Of a stretch of 64,000 nt of DNA, positions 22,840 to 35,080 are shown in pieces. Made by a program: the position numbers and the translations under genes. A model generated the notes under the pieces. The model was not told where the DNA came from. It did no database searches and was given only the letters and a program-made list of their open reading frames with translations. Source of the DNA: Macrotis lagotis (taxonomy: Eukaryota; Chordata; Mammalia; Peramelemorphia; Peramelidae); assembly GCF_037893015.1 (NCBI RefSeq), contig NC_133666.1, positions 163,047,051 through 163,111,050 of the forward strand, read 5' to 3'. The stretch's first letter is position 1; the number at the start of each line of letters is the position of its first letter.

Positions 22840-25560
22840 CTTTGTTTATTTCTTTTCATCCATATACACATGTACATTTTTAAGTAACAAAATTTCCTTC
22901 CACCTTCCCTTTCCACCCTTCTCCCCTCATGAAAGAACAGCCAGGTTAACATTGTACATACATATTTTGATAAGCATATTTATAGATTAATTATATTCAG
23001 TATTAGGAATTAGGATCAAGGGAAAGAGATACATAGGAGATAATTCTTATAAAGTGTTCATCAGATTCTGAAGGAATGCTTTATGTTCATTTTTTGTTTC
23101 TTTTCTGTGTGTTTTGTTTTATTTTTCTTCCTCTGGATGGGCATAATATAGTCCATAGTCAGTCTAATACATTTGTCTAGCTTTCTGAACTTCTGAGAGG
23201 TGCTGCTTCTATTAAGGTTGTTCATCTCATGAAATTGTTGTTGTGTAAATTGTTCTCTTGGTTCTACTCTACTTGCTCAGCATCAGATCCTGTAAGATGA
23301 ACTGCAGATGATTGTTTTGGATTTATTTTATTCCATTCTTGTCTAAAGTCAACCATTTATGGTTTCTTATAGAACAATAGTATTCCATAGTATTTGTGTA
23401 CCATTACTTGTTTAGTCATTCCTCAATTCATAGGCATCTCCTCAATTTCCAATTCTTTGTCGCTACAAAAGAAGTTGCTATGAATATTCTGGAACATGTG
23501 GGATTTTTCCCATTTTTTTATAATTTCTTCTGTGTAGAATTGGAATTGCATGGTAAAAGTGTATGAATGGTTTTATTGCTCTTTGGACATAGTTCCATAT
23601 TGCTCTCCATAAATGTTGAATCTGTTCACAACTCTACCAGCAATGCCTTAATGCCCCAATCCTCCCACAATCTCTCCAACTTTGATTGTTTTCCATTTTT
23701 CTCATCTTGGCCAGTCTGATAGGTGTGAGGTGATCCCTCATAGTTGTTTTGATTTGCATTTCTCTAATCAATAATGATTTGGAACATTTTTTCATATGAT
23801 TTTATATATAGCTTTAATTTCTTCATTTGTAAACTGTCTATTCATATCCTCTGACCATTATCAATTGAGGAATAACCTCTAACTTTATAAATTTGATGCA
23901 ATTCTCTATATATTTGTGAAATATATTCCTAATTATGAAGATTGTTTCCCCAGGTTTCTGTTTTCCTTCTACTTTTGTCAGCATTGATTTTGTTAGAGCA
24001 AAACCTTTTGATTTAATATAATCAAAATCATTCACTTTGCAGTTATAATTTGCTCTAGTTCTTGTTTGGTCTTAAATTTATTCCCTTTTCATATATCCAA
24101 TAGATAGAGTATTTCTTGGTTTATTAATTTAGCTATGGTGTTGTCCTTTATTTCTAAATCCTGTACCCATTTTGACCTAATCTTGGAATAGGGGACAAAT
24201 ATTTTGAAAAATTATTCAAACCTTAGGACAGCTAGGTGGTGCAGTAGAAAGAACACTGGCCCTGAAGTCAGGAGGAATTGAGTTCAAAACTGATCTCAGA
24301 CACTGAATTACCTAGTTGGGTGATCTTGAACCCCACTGCCTTACAAAAACAAAAATGAAAAAGAAAGAAAAATATTCAAGTAATTTGTTCATTTACTTTT
24401 TTATTGGAAGGTGGGAAAAGGCTCTTGATGTTATTTATTTGTATTAATCTCCTAAGATTCTTAGACAACTTACTTTTACTGGTGATAATTGGAGCAAATA
24501 TTTTTCTATATTTCTTCTAATTCTATTTTCATTGATTTTTTGTGTAAAACTTTTAAAGCATTATGTAATCAAAATATTTTTATTTTGTCTAATTTATTAT
24601 CTCCTCCTACCCTATTTGACAAGTGTTTACCTAACTATATTTATGAAAAGCATAAATAAGTTGTACATCCATTTTGAACATAATAGATTACATATTGCAA
24701 ACTAACTTTCTAGGTTTCTTAGCAGTTCTTAGAAAAAGAGCCTTTTTTCTTTCTCTAAATTATTTATGTCTTTTGTTTGTTAAAACACTAAAGGTTTTGT
24801 TTCTTTATTTTCTATCTTATTTTTTTTGACTCTCTTTCTTATCTCTTCAGTTCCAGTGACATAATTTTCTTTCTGTCCTGTTTTATTTAACAATTTAAAA
24901 TCATTTTAATAACTACATTTTTAAAATATACTTTGGATTATGGCAATGATATTTCCCAGTAATCCATACTGTTCTAATTTTTCTTATGATTATAGGGGTT
25001 TTTTGGATTTCCAAATTAATCTAATTATTTTTTTCTTTTTTTATAAAGCTCTTCAATAATTGATTGGTATAACAGTAGATTAATTTAGTTAGCATTTTAA
25101 TTTTTGCTTTCTCTTGATTTCCATAAAGATGGTTTTATAGTTGAATTTATGTAAACATTGTGTATGTCTCATTGTGTGTCTAGGTAGAAAATTGAGGCAT
25201 TTATATAAAACACAATATTTTATGTGAATTTCCTACCATTTCTCTCTGGATTGTATTCATGCATTATAGAACTAGAGATGATTGCTTTGGATTTATTTTA
25301 TAACCTATTTTAATGCTGAAACTATTGAATTATCATCCTTAGTTTCTTCAGTAGAACTCCAGGGTATATTAAATATATCATACTGTCATTTACAAATAGG
25401 ATTTCTTTTGCCAGCATTTATCTTTAATTTTATTTGCTTACCTTATTTCATTAAATAACATTTTTAGAATCATGTCAAATGACAGGGAGGAGGCAAATCT
25501 TTCCTTTATCCATGTTTAAACTGTGAAAGATTATTCCATTGTTAATAGAAATAAACTTTT
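22840..25560 (-). mobile_element. Old L1 3' half (3' UTR plus ORF2), minus strand
   Basis: This runs from the 3' UTR (CATCCATATACACATG..., 22855) through antisense ORF2 C-terminus (23380-23870, including the antisense of the segment HLTPLRLA at about 23710) into eroded reverse-transcriptase sequence up to about 25560. A (TTTA)n(TTTG/TTTC)n tract at 22803-22852 sits at its 3' end, where the poly-A tail is expected. No long open frame remains. Confidence 0.75.
24225..24355 (+). mobile_element. WSINE1/MAR1-type SINE inside the old L1
   Basis: Plus copy: GGACAGCTAGGTGGTGCAG, a damaged box B (GAGTTCAAAACTGATC), and a shortened distal part ending ACTGCCTTACAAAAAC. Flanks ATTATTCAA and ATATTCAA suggest a short duplication. 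Confidence 0.88.
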
Positions 25561-25799
25561 TTTTCCTCTATGCTTTTGTCAACTGGATCAAAACTGACTT
25601 CTTAACTGTGGGTGGCCAAAATCGTACATATCAGGGCAGAGATATATGTGTCGGGACACAAACTAAGTTTAATTAATTTCTGAGTGAGGAAAATTGATGC
25701 CTTTGGGTAGAAGGTTGCCCTTCCAAGAAGAAGGACTTAATATTGCTGAATCTCAGGCTACTTATCTGTAGGAAAGAAGTTGACTCCCGAACACAATCA
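25561..25799. other. Unassigned sequence
   Basis: No recognised feature. Confidence 0.35.
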
Positions 25800-25913
25800 T
25801 TTTTTGGTCTTTTTAAAAAATATACATTTATTTTTATCCATATGCACATGCATATTTCCTAGTTACACTATTTCCCTCCACCCTCACTTCCCCCATACTT
25901 CCCCTCAGCATTT

Positions 25914-25957
<44 letters not shown>

Positions 25958-25975
25958 ATAAACACATTTACAATT
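25800..25975 (-). mobile_element. Old L1 3' UTR fragment, left part of the host of L1 copy B
   Basis: It contains TTTTTATCCATATGCACATGC and the 3' UTR pyrimidine block, then TTGATAAACACATTTACAA. The next expected blocks of this 3' UTR (AAGAATTAGAATTAAGGG and on) are found at 31110, on the far side of L1 copy B. Confidence 0.65.
25917..25953. repeat. (AT)n microsatellite
   Basis: Perfect TA run within the L1 3' UTR. Confidence 0.95.
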
Positions 25976-26262
25976 TTTTAAGAAAGATTTCATTTATTTT
26001 GAGTTTTACAATTTTTACCCTGATTTTGTTTCCTTCCCCCCACCAGAAGGCAGTCTGTTAGTCTTTACACTGTTTCCATGCTATACATTGATCTAAGTTG
26101 AATGTTATGAGTGAGAAATCATTTCCTTAAGGAAGAAAAATAAAGAATAAGAGATAAGAGATAGCAGAATTACAAAATAAGATAACATGTCCCCCCTAAA
26201 TTAAAGGTAATAGTCTTTGGTCTTTGTTCAAACTCCGCGATTCTTTATCTGGATAAAGATGG

Positions 26263-26264
<2 letters not shown>

Positions 26265-26302
<38 letters not shown>
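26265..26302. repeat. (TC)n microsatellite at a SINE tail
   Basis: A perfect TC run directly abuts the 3' tail of the minus-strand SINE. Confidence 0.95.
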
Positions 26303-26305
<3 letters not shown>

Positions 26306-26452
26306 AGGTTTTTTCAAGGCAAATGGGTTTAAGTGGCTTGCCCAAGGCCACACAGCTAGGTAATTATAAAGTGTCTGAGGCCTGATTTGAACTCAGGTAC
26401 TCCTGCCTCCAGGGTCAATGCTCTATCCATTGAATCACCTAGCTGCCTCTAG
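26303..26452 (-). mobile_element. WSINE1/MAR1-type SINE inside L1 copy B
   Basis: Antisense copy from TTTAGGTTTTTTCAAGGC to CACCTAGCTGCC. The flank AGATGGTAT is present on both sides (before the TC run, about 26257, and after the SINE, about 26453), which fits a target-site duplication. Confidence 0.92.
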
Positions 26453-26459
26453 ATGGTAT

Positions 26460-29300
26460 TCTCCATTGCAGATACACCAGAATTGTTCCTGATTGTTGCA
26501 CTGATGGAACGAGCAAGTCCATCAAGTTTGATCATCAACCCCATGTTGCTGTTAGGGTACACAAGGTTTTTCTGGTTCAGCTCATCCTGCTCAGCATCTG
26601 TTCATGCAAATCCTTCCAGGATTCCCTGAAGTTCCATCCCTCCTGGTTTCTAATAGAGCAATAGTATTCCATGTCAAACATATACTACAGTTTTTTAACT
26701 CAACTGAAGGACATTTACTTAATTTTCAATTCTTTACCACCACAAATAGGGCTGCTAATAATATTTTTGTCCAAGTGAGCTTTTTACCCTTTTTAATAAT
26801 TGCTTCAGGAAATAGACCCAGTAGTTGTATTGCTGTTGTTATTTGGGCATAATTCCAAACTGATCTTTAGAAAAGTTAGATGAATTCACAGCTCCAGCAA
26901 CAATGCGTTGGTGTCCCAGATTTCCACAACCCTTCCTACGTTTATCATTGTCCTTTCTGATCATATTGGCCAGTCTGAGAGGTGTGAGGTGAAACCTCAG
27001 AGATGCTTTAATTTGCATTTCTCTAATAAGTAAGGATTTAGAGCAATTTTTCATATGAATATGGATCCCTTTGATTTCCTCATTTTTACATTGCCTTTGC
27101 ATGTCCTTTGTCAGTATGTCAAGTAGGCAATGGCTTTCTTTTGAAAATAAGATTCAGTTCTCTGTATATTTTAGAAATGAGTCCTTTCTCAGAAATACTA
27201 GTTGTAAAAATTGTTTCCCAATTCACTACATGTTTTTGTGCAAAAGCTTTTTAATTTAATGTAATCAAAATTATCTACCATGTTTTTATTGATGTTCTCC
27301 ATTCCTTCCTTCATCATAAACTGCTTCCCATTCCATATATCTGCATGTTTTTGATTGAGTCCCTGGAAATTCTTGACTTTTTATTTCTCCATATAAATTT
27401 AGTTACAAATTTTTCTATCTCATTAAAGTAACTTTTTGGAATTTTGATTGGAAGGGCACTAAACAGGTAGTTTCATTTTGGTAGAATTGTCATTTTTATT
27501 ACATTAGTTCTACCTATCCATAAGCAGTTGATGCATTCTCAGTTATTTAAATCTGATTTTATTTGTCTGAGAAGTGTTTTGTAATTTCAAAAACTTTTTG
27601 AGTCTGCATTGGAAGATAGACTCCCAGGTATTTTGTATTTCCTGAGGTTAATTTGAATGGGATTTCTCTTTGTAGCTCTTTCTGATGTATCTTGCTAGTC
27701 ATATATAGAAATGTCACAGATTTATGAGGGTTTATTTTATATCCTGCGACTTTGCTAAAGTTGCTAATTATTTCTAGGTGTTTTTGAGATGATTTCTTGG
27801 GATTCTCTAGTTGGGATTCTCTAGGTATACCATCATGTCATCTGCAAAGAGTAAGATTTTTGTCTCTTCCTTGCCTACTCTAATTCCTTCAGTTTCTTTT
27901 TCTGTTCTTATTGCTGAAGTTAATATTTCTAATACAATACTGAATAATAGTGGTGATAATGGGTATCCTTGTTTCACCCCTGATCTTATTGGGAATGCCT
28001 CTAGCCTCTCCTCATTGAATATAATACTTGTTGATGGTTTCAGATATATACTGCTTATTATTCTAAGGAACAGTCCATGTATTCCAACACTTTCTAGTGT
28101 TTTTAGTAGGAATGGGTGCTGTATTTTCTCAATAGTTTGTTCAGCATCAATTTATATAATCATATAATTTCTGAAAGGTTTGCTATTGATATAATTAATT
28201 AAATGAACAGTTTTCCTAATATTGAACCAACCCTTCATTCCTGGGATAAATACTACTTGGTAAAATATATTATTCTAGTGATAACTTGCTGTAACCATTT
28301 TGCTAAGATTTTATTTAAGTTTTTGTATCTATATTCATCAGGGAGGAATAATTGATAATTTTCTTCAGAAAATTCTACAGATAATTTTCTTTTTCTGTTT
28401 TAACTCTCCCTGGTTTAGGTATTAGCATCAAATTGATGTCATAGAAGGAGTCAGGCAGAGTTCTGTTTTCATCTATTTTTCCAAAGAGTTTATATAGAAG
28501 TGGAACCAATTGTTCCTGAAATGTTTGGTGGAATTCACTTGTGAAACATCAGGCCCTGGAGATTTTTACTTAGGGAGTTCAATGATGACTTGTTGCATTT
28601 CTTTTTCTGAGATAGGGTTGTTTAAGTATTCAATTTTCTTTTCACTTAACCTGGGCAACTTATATTTTTGTAAACATCTATTTCACTTAGATTGTCAAAC
28701 TTTTTGGTATAGAGTTGGGCAAAATAGTTCCAAATTATTACTTTAATTTCCTCCTCATTGGTGGTGAATTCACCTTTTTCATTTATGATACTGGCAATTT
28801 GGTTTTCTTCTTTTCTTTTTTTTAATCAAACTTACCAGAGGTTTATCAATTGTTTTGAATTTTTCATGTCAACTCTTGCTTTTATTTATTAGTTCAATAG
28901 GATTTTTGCTTTCAATTTTATTAATTCCCCCTTTAATTTTTGATATTTCTAATTTAGTATTTAATTTTTGTGTTTTAATTTCTTCTTTCTCTAATTTTTA
29001 GTTGCATATTTAGTTCATTGATTTCCTCTTTCTCTAATTTATTCATATAAGCATTTGAAGGTATAATATATATACCCTGATAGCCACCTTGAGGGTATCC
29101 CATAAGTTTAGGTATGTTATTGCATTATTTTTATTATCTAGAAGTAAATAATTAATTCTTTCTATAATTTGTTATTTGATCCACTCGTTTTTTAAGATGA
29201 GGATATTTAGTTTCCAATTGATTTTGAGTCTATATCTCCCTGCTCCAGTATTGCATATGATTTTTGTTGCATTATCATCTATTTTTGCAGCTGCTTTTTC
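26460..29300 (-). pseudogene. L1 ORF2 pseudogene, copy B
   Basis: The C-terminal region is recognisable in the frame 27102-26839 (SLRFHLTPLRLANMIRKDND, the conserved L1 ORF2 C-terminal segment). RT-region DNA at 27900-28000 is antisense of the segment before the catalytic box. An internal deletion near 27335 and many stops are present. The endonuclease end is truncated near 29300. Confidence 0.78.
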
Positions 29301-29389
29301 TGAGATAAGATTGCTACCCCTATTTTTTTCACTTCATTTGAAGCAAAATATATTTTTTTGCTGCATTCCACACTCCCTTGCTTTTTGGA

Positions 29390-30198
29390 ATATTTCATTC
29401 TAGGTCCTTTGATCCCTTAATGTTGATACAGCCAGGTCCTGTGTAGTCCTTACCATGGCTCCTTGGTATCAAAATTGTTTATTTCTGACTTCTTACAGGA
29501 TTTTCTCCTTCATCTGATTGTTCTGGAATTTGGCTACAACATTCCTTGTTTTTCTTTTTCATTTTGGGATCTCTTTCTGGAGTGTATCAATGCATTCTTT
29601 CAATAATGATTTTACCCTCTCGTTCCATGATATCAGAGCAGTTTTCCATCACTAAATCCTTTAATATTAAGTACAGGTTTCTTTTTCTTCAATATTTTCA
29701 GGAAGACATATAATTCTCCGGTTTTCCCATTTTTGAAGTCAATGGTTTTGTTGATGAGATATTTTATGTTTTCAATTATTTTGGTTTTGTTTAACAGCCT
29801 CTTGCTGTCTCATAGAGTCATTGGTTTCCACAGACTCTGTTCTTTTTTTTAGACCAGAATTTTCTTCATTTACCTTTTGCAACTCCTTTTCCCATTGGTC
29901 AGTTGTATTTTTGAAAGAGTTTTCCATTTGATCAATTAAAGTTTTGAGAGAGTTATTTTCTTTTTTGCATTTGTCCAATTGTATTTTCCAAGGATTTAGT
30001 TTCTTGTTGCAAGGTGTTAATTATCTCTCCCAAATTTTCCAATTGATTTTTAAATTCCTTCCTGATTTCTTGAAGGAAGTCTTTCTGTCCTGGAGATCAG
30101 ATCATGTTCTCCTCAGAATTTCCAGTACACTCTGAGTTAAAGTCTTTTCCTTCTTGGTATTTTTCTATTGATTTTCCTTTCTGCTGACCTTTCTTCAT
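29390..30198 (-). pseudogene. L1 ORF1 pseudogene, copy B
   Basis: The start codon lies at about 30198, in the same context as in the L1 at 50917. The frame 29978-29772 reads through the coiled coil (MDKCKKENNSLKTLIDQ, then a stretch with DSMRQQEAVKQNQ as in copy C). The RNA-binding part follows in broken frames. Confidence 0.75.
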
Positions 30199-31072
30199 TT
30201 TCCTAAAACCTTGTGTTGGGGAGGGACTAGTTCACAGTGGTTTGGTGTTGAGATCCCTGGAGGCTTTACTCACTGGGTTTAGTAACTCCAAGTTGGCTAG
30301 CCAATAGGCTGTGGTGGGTGCTTTCTCTGGAGTGTCTCTGACCTTAATTTGAGGCCTTCTTCCTGGAGGGGCTGGATGAAACTGCTGATCACTTTTATCT
30401 TTGAACAGTGGTAGGCTTTGCCCTAGGGCAAGGAAATTGCTCTCCTTATTCACAGCTGAGATAGGTCTGCTGCTCACACTGGAGCCTGAGACAGAGGTGG
30501 GCTCTAATTGTGTTTGTTCTGGGAAGAGACTTCAGCTGAAATGAAGGTATGGTTACAACTCTCCAGCATTACAACTCACCCTCTGGGTCTGCTGGCAAGC
30601 TCTAGACAATCAGTGCCACAATCTGGCCCAGGCCCCCATGGCCAATCAGGCTAGCCCAGCTTTTAGACTCTCGGACTCTAGTTTGCCACACTGACCAGGG
30701 TAGTTGTGCTCTCAGGCTCTCACCCACACTGTCACTGATTAGGCTAGCTCCCCTTTTCAGGCTCTCAGATTCTCACCCTCCCTGCTATTCAGACTAGTCG
30801 TACTTTCAGGTTCTTAGGATCTCTCCCACCCAGTTGATCAGGCTAGAGGTATTCTCAGGCTCTCACCCTATCCTCTCCTCCCAGCAGAGTCCACCCTCTG
30901 TGTCTGGCTCTCCCACGATCCTGGAAGACAAACCTCGAGGTTGATGTTCTTCTCCTAGTTTGTCTTTCTGGATTTTGCAGATCAGATTTCTGTTAAGAGG
31001 TTTGTTTCATACTATATACGAGGCAAGATCAGGAGACTTTAGCACTGTGCCTGTCTTCTCTCTGCCATCTTA
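30199..31072 (-). mobile_element. L1 copy B 5' UTR
   Basis: Relatively rich in G and C, and homologous in antisense to the 5' UTR of the complete L1 copy. It contains several copies of a CTCTCAGGCTCTCACCC-like unit near 30700-30870, so part of the UTR is repetitive. Confidence 0.7.
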
Positions 31073-31850
31073 TGCAATTTACCAACATGATTTCAAATTA
31101 GTAATTTTCAGCATAAAGAATTAGAATTAAGGGAAAGAGATACATAAGAAATGATTTTAAGAAAGTTTTCATCATATTCAGAAGGATTGTTTATTTCTGT
31201 GTGTTTTGTAATGCTTTTCTTCCTTTGAAAGTGGTTAGCATAGCCCATAACCAGTCAAATAGAGTTGTCCTAACTCTCTGGTCTGTTGAGGAGAGCTGCT
31301 TCTATCAAGGTAGTCCATCTCATAATGTTGTTGTTGATGTGTACATTGTTCTCTTGATTCTATTCCCTTTGCTCAGCATCAGATCCTATAAGTCATTTCA
31401 TGCTTCTCTAGAGTCAGACCATTTGTGGTTTCTAATAGAACAAATGGTATTCTTGTACCATAACTCATTTAGCCATTCCCCAATTGATGGGCAAGTCCTC
31501 AATTTCCAGTTCTTTGCCACTGTATTTTGGAACATGTAGAACTTACAGCCTTTTAAAAAATTTCTTCGGGATATAGTTCTAGAAATGGAATTTCTGGATC
31601 AAAGGGTATGAATAGTTTTATTGCTCTTTCAGCATAGTTCCATATTGCTCTTCAGAAAGGTTGGATCCTTTCACATCTTCAGCAGCAATCCATCATCGTC
31701 CCAATCCTCCCCCAACCTCTCCAACATTGATCATCTTCCCTTTTTCTCATCTTAGCTAATACAACAGGTATGAGATGATACCTTGCTGTTGTTTTAATTT
31801 GCATTTCTCTAATCAATCGTCATTTGGAGTATTTTTTTGTATGATTACTT
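31073..31850 (-). mobile_element. Old L1 3' end, right part of the host of L1 copy B
   Basis: Continues the 3' UTR begun at 25800: AAGAATTAGAATTAAGGG, then antisense ORF2 C-terminus with 'ctcatctcatacc' type blocks up to GCATTTCTCTAATCAATCG. Together with 25800-25975 this indicates that L1 copy B inserted into an older L1 3' end. Confidence 0.7.
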
Positions 31851-32010
31851 CTTTTTTTTTTTTAGGTTTTTTGCAAGGCAAATGGGGTTAAGTGGCTTGC
31901 CCAAGGCCACACAGCTAGGTAATTACTAAGTGTCTGAGACAGGATTTGAACCCAGGTACTCCTGACTAGAGGGGCCGGTGCTTTATCCACTGCACCACCT
32001 AGCCGCCCTT
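31851..32010 (-). mobile_element. WSINE1/MAR1-type SINE
   Basis: Antisense copy with a poly-T tail (31851-31862) and ending CCACCTAGCCGCCC. The flank TGATTACTT appears on both sides (about 31841 and 32010), a short target-site duplication. Confidence 0.94.
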
Positions 32011-32218
32011 GATTACTTTCTTAGACCTCAGAATTAAAACAGATTTTGATCCACCTTTTCATTCCTATTTTCTCCTTGTATGCACACTTATGTGTATATA
32101 CATATTTATGTGTACCTATATGAAAGTATAGATAGATAGATATAGATCCAGCTATAGAAATAGGTAACTATAACCCTCAATATTCTTTCTTTTCTACTGG
32201 AGAATTTGTTTATGTTTG

Positions 32219-32219
32219 C

Positions 32220-32269
<50 letters not shown>

Positions 32270-32300
32270 CTGTGTCTGTGTGTGTGTTGTCTGTATATAT
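32219..32300. repeat. (TG)n microsatellite
   Basis: About 50 bp of perfect TG followed by imperfect TGTCTG units. Frames of Val/Cys or Thr/His across it are artefacts. Confidence 0.96.
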
Positions 32301-32559
32301 GTCTATATATCTGTGCATTTGTATATGTATGAGAGAAAGAGATAGAGACACAGAGAGAGAAATATCAAATTCGTGTAATATTATATTTTGTATATTTTAA
32401 AAAAGCTTATTCAACTTATTTTATTTTGAAGATCCATTCACTATGTATTAGTTGGGCCCCTTATTATAGAAATGCATTCGCTGAAGCCTATAACTTTCCT
32501 TGTCTACTGTGAAAATTGGAATAAAATTGAAAATGAATTATTTCTTGAGAATTATATCT

Positions 32560-34975
32560 AATCAGCTTACTTAATTAGAATCAATATCTATTATTTATAT
32601 GAGTAAAATAGGAAAAGAAAAGATCAATGAATTGGGTATGCAAGTAAAAATGTTAGAAAAAGAGCAAGTTAAAGATCATGAATAAAATGCCAAATTAGAA
32701 ATTCTGAAAATCAAGGAAGAGATTAATAAAAATGAAAGCAAGAAAACCATTGATTATTAATAAAACTAAGAGATGGTTTTATGAAAAAATAAGATAGATA
32801 AACCTTTGTTTTTTCTGATTAAAAAAAGAGGATAATGAAATTACCAGTATCAAAAATTAAAAGGGTGAACTAACTACTAATGAGGAGGAAATTTAAGAGA
32901 TAATTCAAAACTATTTTGCTCAAATGTATACCAATAAATTTGATAACCTGAGTGAAATGGGTGAATATTTACAAAAATGCAAACTGTCCAGATTAACAGA
33001 AAAGGACATGAAATAATCCCATTTCAGAAAAAAAGAAATTGAAGGAAACCATCAAAAAATACCATAAGAAAATGTCTCCAAGTCCAGATGGATTTACAAG
33101 TGCAATATACCAAACATTAAAGGAACACTTTATTCTTATTTGACATAAACTATTTTTAAAAAGAGAGAGAACAAGGATTTCTACCAAATTCTTTTTATGA
33201 CACCAATATGGTACTGATATCTAAACCAGAAAGAAACAAAACAAAGAAAATTATAGACAAATTTTTTCAATGAACATTGAGGCAAAAATCTTAAATAAAA
33301 TTTTAGCAAAGATATTACAGCATTAGTACTAGGATAATACTTTATGATCAGGTAGGATTTATACCAGGTAGGCAAGGAATGGTTCAATATTAGGAAAATA
33401 TTTGAAATAATTGAATATTTCAATAGTAAGATCAAAAGAAATCATATGATTATATCAATAGATGCTGAAAAGTCTTTGGCAAAATAGAACATCCATTCCT
33501 GTTAAAAACACTAGAAAATATAGGAATAAATAAAATTTTCCTTAAAATAATAAGTATTATTTATCTGAAACCATATCAACAAATATTCTTTGTAATGTGG
33601 ATAAACTAGGAGCATTATTCAAATAAGATCAGAGGTGAAACAAAGACACCCATTATCACCATTACTATCCCATATAGTATTAGAAATGCTATCTGTAGAA
33701 TAAAAGGAGAAAAAGAAATTGAAGGAATCAAAATTGGCAATGAGGAAGTAAAATTTTCACTCTTCTCAGATGATATGAGGGTATATTCAGTGAACCAGAG
33801 AAAATGATCTAAACAACTACTTGAAACAACAAATTCAGGCAAAGTAGTGCATAAAATACACCCACATAAATCATCAGCATTTCTATATATGAACAACAAA
33901 GCCCTCATGGAAAAGAGATAGAAAGAAAAATTCCATTTAAAGCAATAAAAGATACCATTAAGAATTTGAGATTCTACCTCACAATGCAAACCCATAAACT
34001 ATATGAACACAATTGCAAAACACTTCTCTCACAAATAAAGTCAAAGCTAAAGAAATGGAAAAGTGTCAATTGCTTATGGTTAGGTTGAGATAGTTTAATA
34101 AAAATGGTAATTCTACCCTGATTAAATTACTTCTTTAGTGCCATACTAGTCAAACTATCTAATAATTATTTTACTGAACTAGGTAAAATTGTAACAAAGT
34201 TCATTTGGAGCAATAAAAGTCAAGAATAGCAAAGAAATTGATGAAATAAAAGGTAAGGGAAGGTGGCCTAACTCTACCAAATCTAAAACTATATTATACC
34301 AGATCTAAAACTATATTATAAAGCAGTAGTCATCAAAATTGCCTGGTACTGGATAAGAAATAGAGTCATGGATCTGAAGATCAGGACAGGTTCAAAAGAA
34401 ATGACAGTAAATGACCACAGTAATCTACTATTTGACAAAGCCAAAGACATTAGCTTCTGGGATAAGAATGAACTATTTGACAAAAATTGTTGGGAAAACT
34501 GGAAAATAATATGACAAAAACTGGCCATAGACCCACACCTTACACCCTATACCAAAACAAAGTCATAATGGGTGCAGAATTTAGACATAAAGTACAACAG
34601 CATAGTTAAATTAATAGACCAAGGAATACTCTATTTGTCAGAGCTATGGAAAGGTGAGAAATTTATGGCCAAACAAGAAATAGAGTACATTATAAATTTC
34701 AAAATGAATGATTTTGTCTATATTAAAATAAAAAAGGTTTTGCATTAATATAGTAAATGCAGCCAAAATTAGAAGGAATACAGAAAGTTAATCTGTAAAT
34801 ATGTTTATCACATATGTGTATGTTCAAAATTTACCTGTTAGCCTCTAAAGGGAGGGGGTGGTAAGGGAAGGTGGATGGAAATTATGTAATTTCAAAATAT
34901 ACATATGTATGTTGGTGAATACTGATAAAGTTTCATAACAAGTATTTGGAAGAATAAAATATCAATTAAAAATGA
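32560..34975 (+). mobile_element. Plus-strand L1, 5'-truncated (ORF2 RT region to 3' end)
   Basis: Sequence collinear with ORF2 of the complete copy starts near 32580 (matching its 53650 region), passes the RT region, and is cut at about 34740, where it joins a 3' UTR with GGGAGGGGGTGGTAAGGG. It ends near 34975 after GAAGAATAAAATATC. Confidence 0.82.
32580..34740 (+). pseudogene. L1 ORF2 reverse-transcriptase pseudogene, plus-strand truncated copy
   Basis: Recognisable stretches include the RT entry with CCAAGTCCAGATGGATTTACAAG (codons for PSPDGFT, near 33075) and the catalytic-box area near 33760 (TTCTCAGATGATATG, codons FSDDM, where L1 elements usually have FADDM). Numerous stops and indels separate the pieces. 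The C-terminal third is missing. Confidence 0.78.
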
Positions 34976-35080
34976 AAGAATTAATATTTTTGTTTGAAAT
35001 TAAAATAGATTATATAGGTCATATTAGCAAAATTTGAAATAATTTATTATTTCTATTTTTGTAGGCTACTATTCAACCAC

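Larger units (their letters stand above)
25976..31072 (-). mobile_element. LINE-1 copy B: nearly full-length, internally deleted
   Basis: A minus-strand L1 runs from a 3' end at about 25976 (GAGTTTTACAATTTTTACC) to a 5' end at about 31072 (antisense of ...ggcagagagaagacaggcac...). It matches L1 copy A closely over 27380-28850. Deletions remove part of the ORF2 C-terminal region (junction near 27335) and the segment from the endonuclease to ORF1 (junction near 29370). A SINE with a (TC)n tail sits in the 3' part. Frames are broken throughout. Confidence 0.88.
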
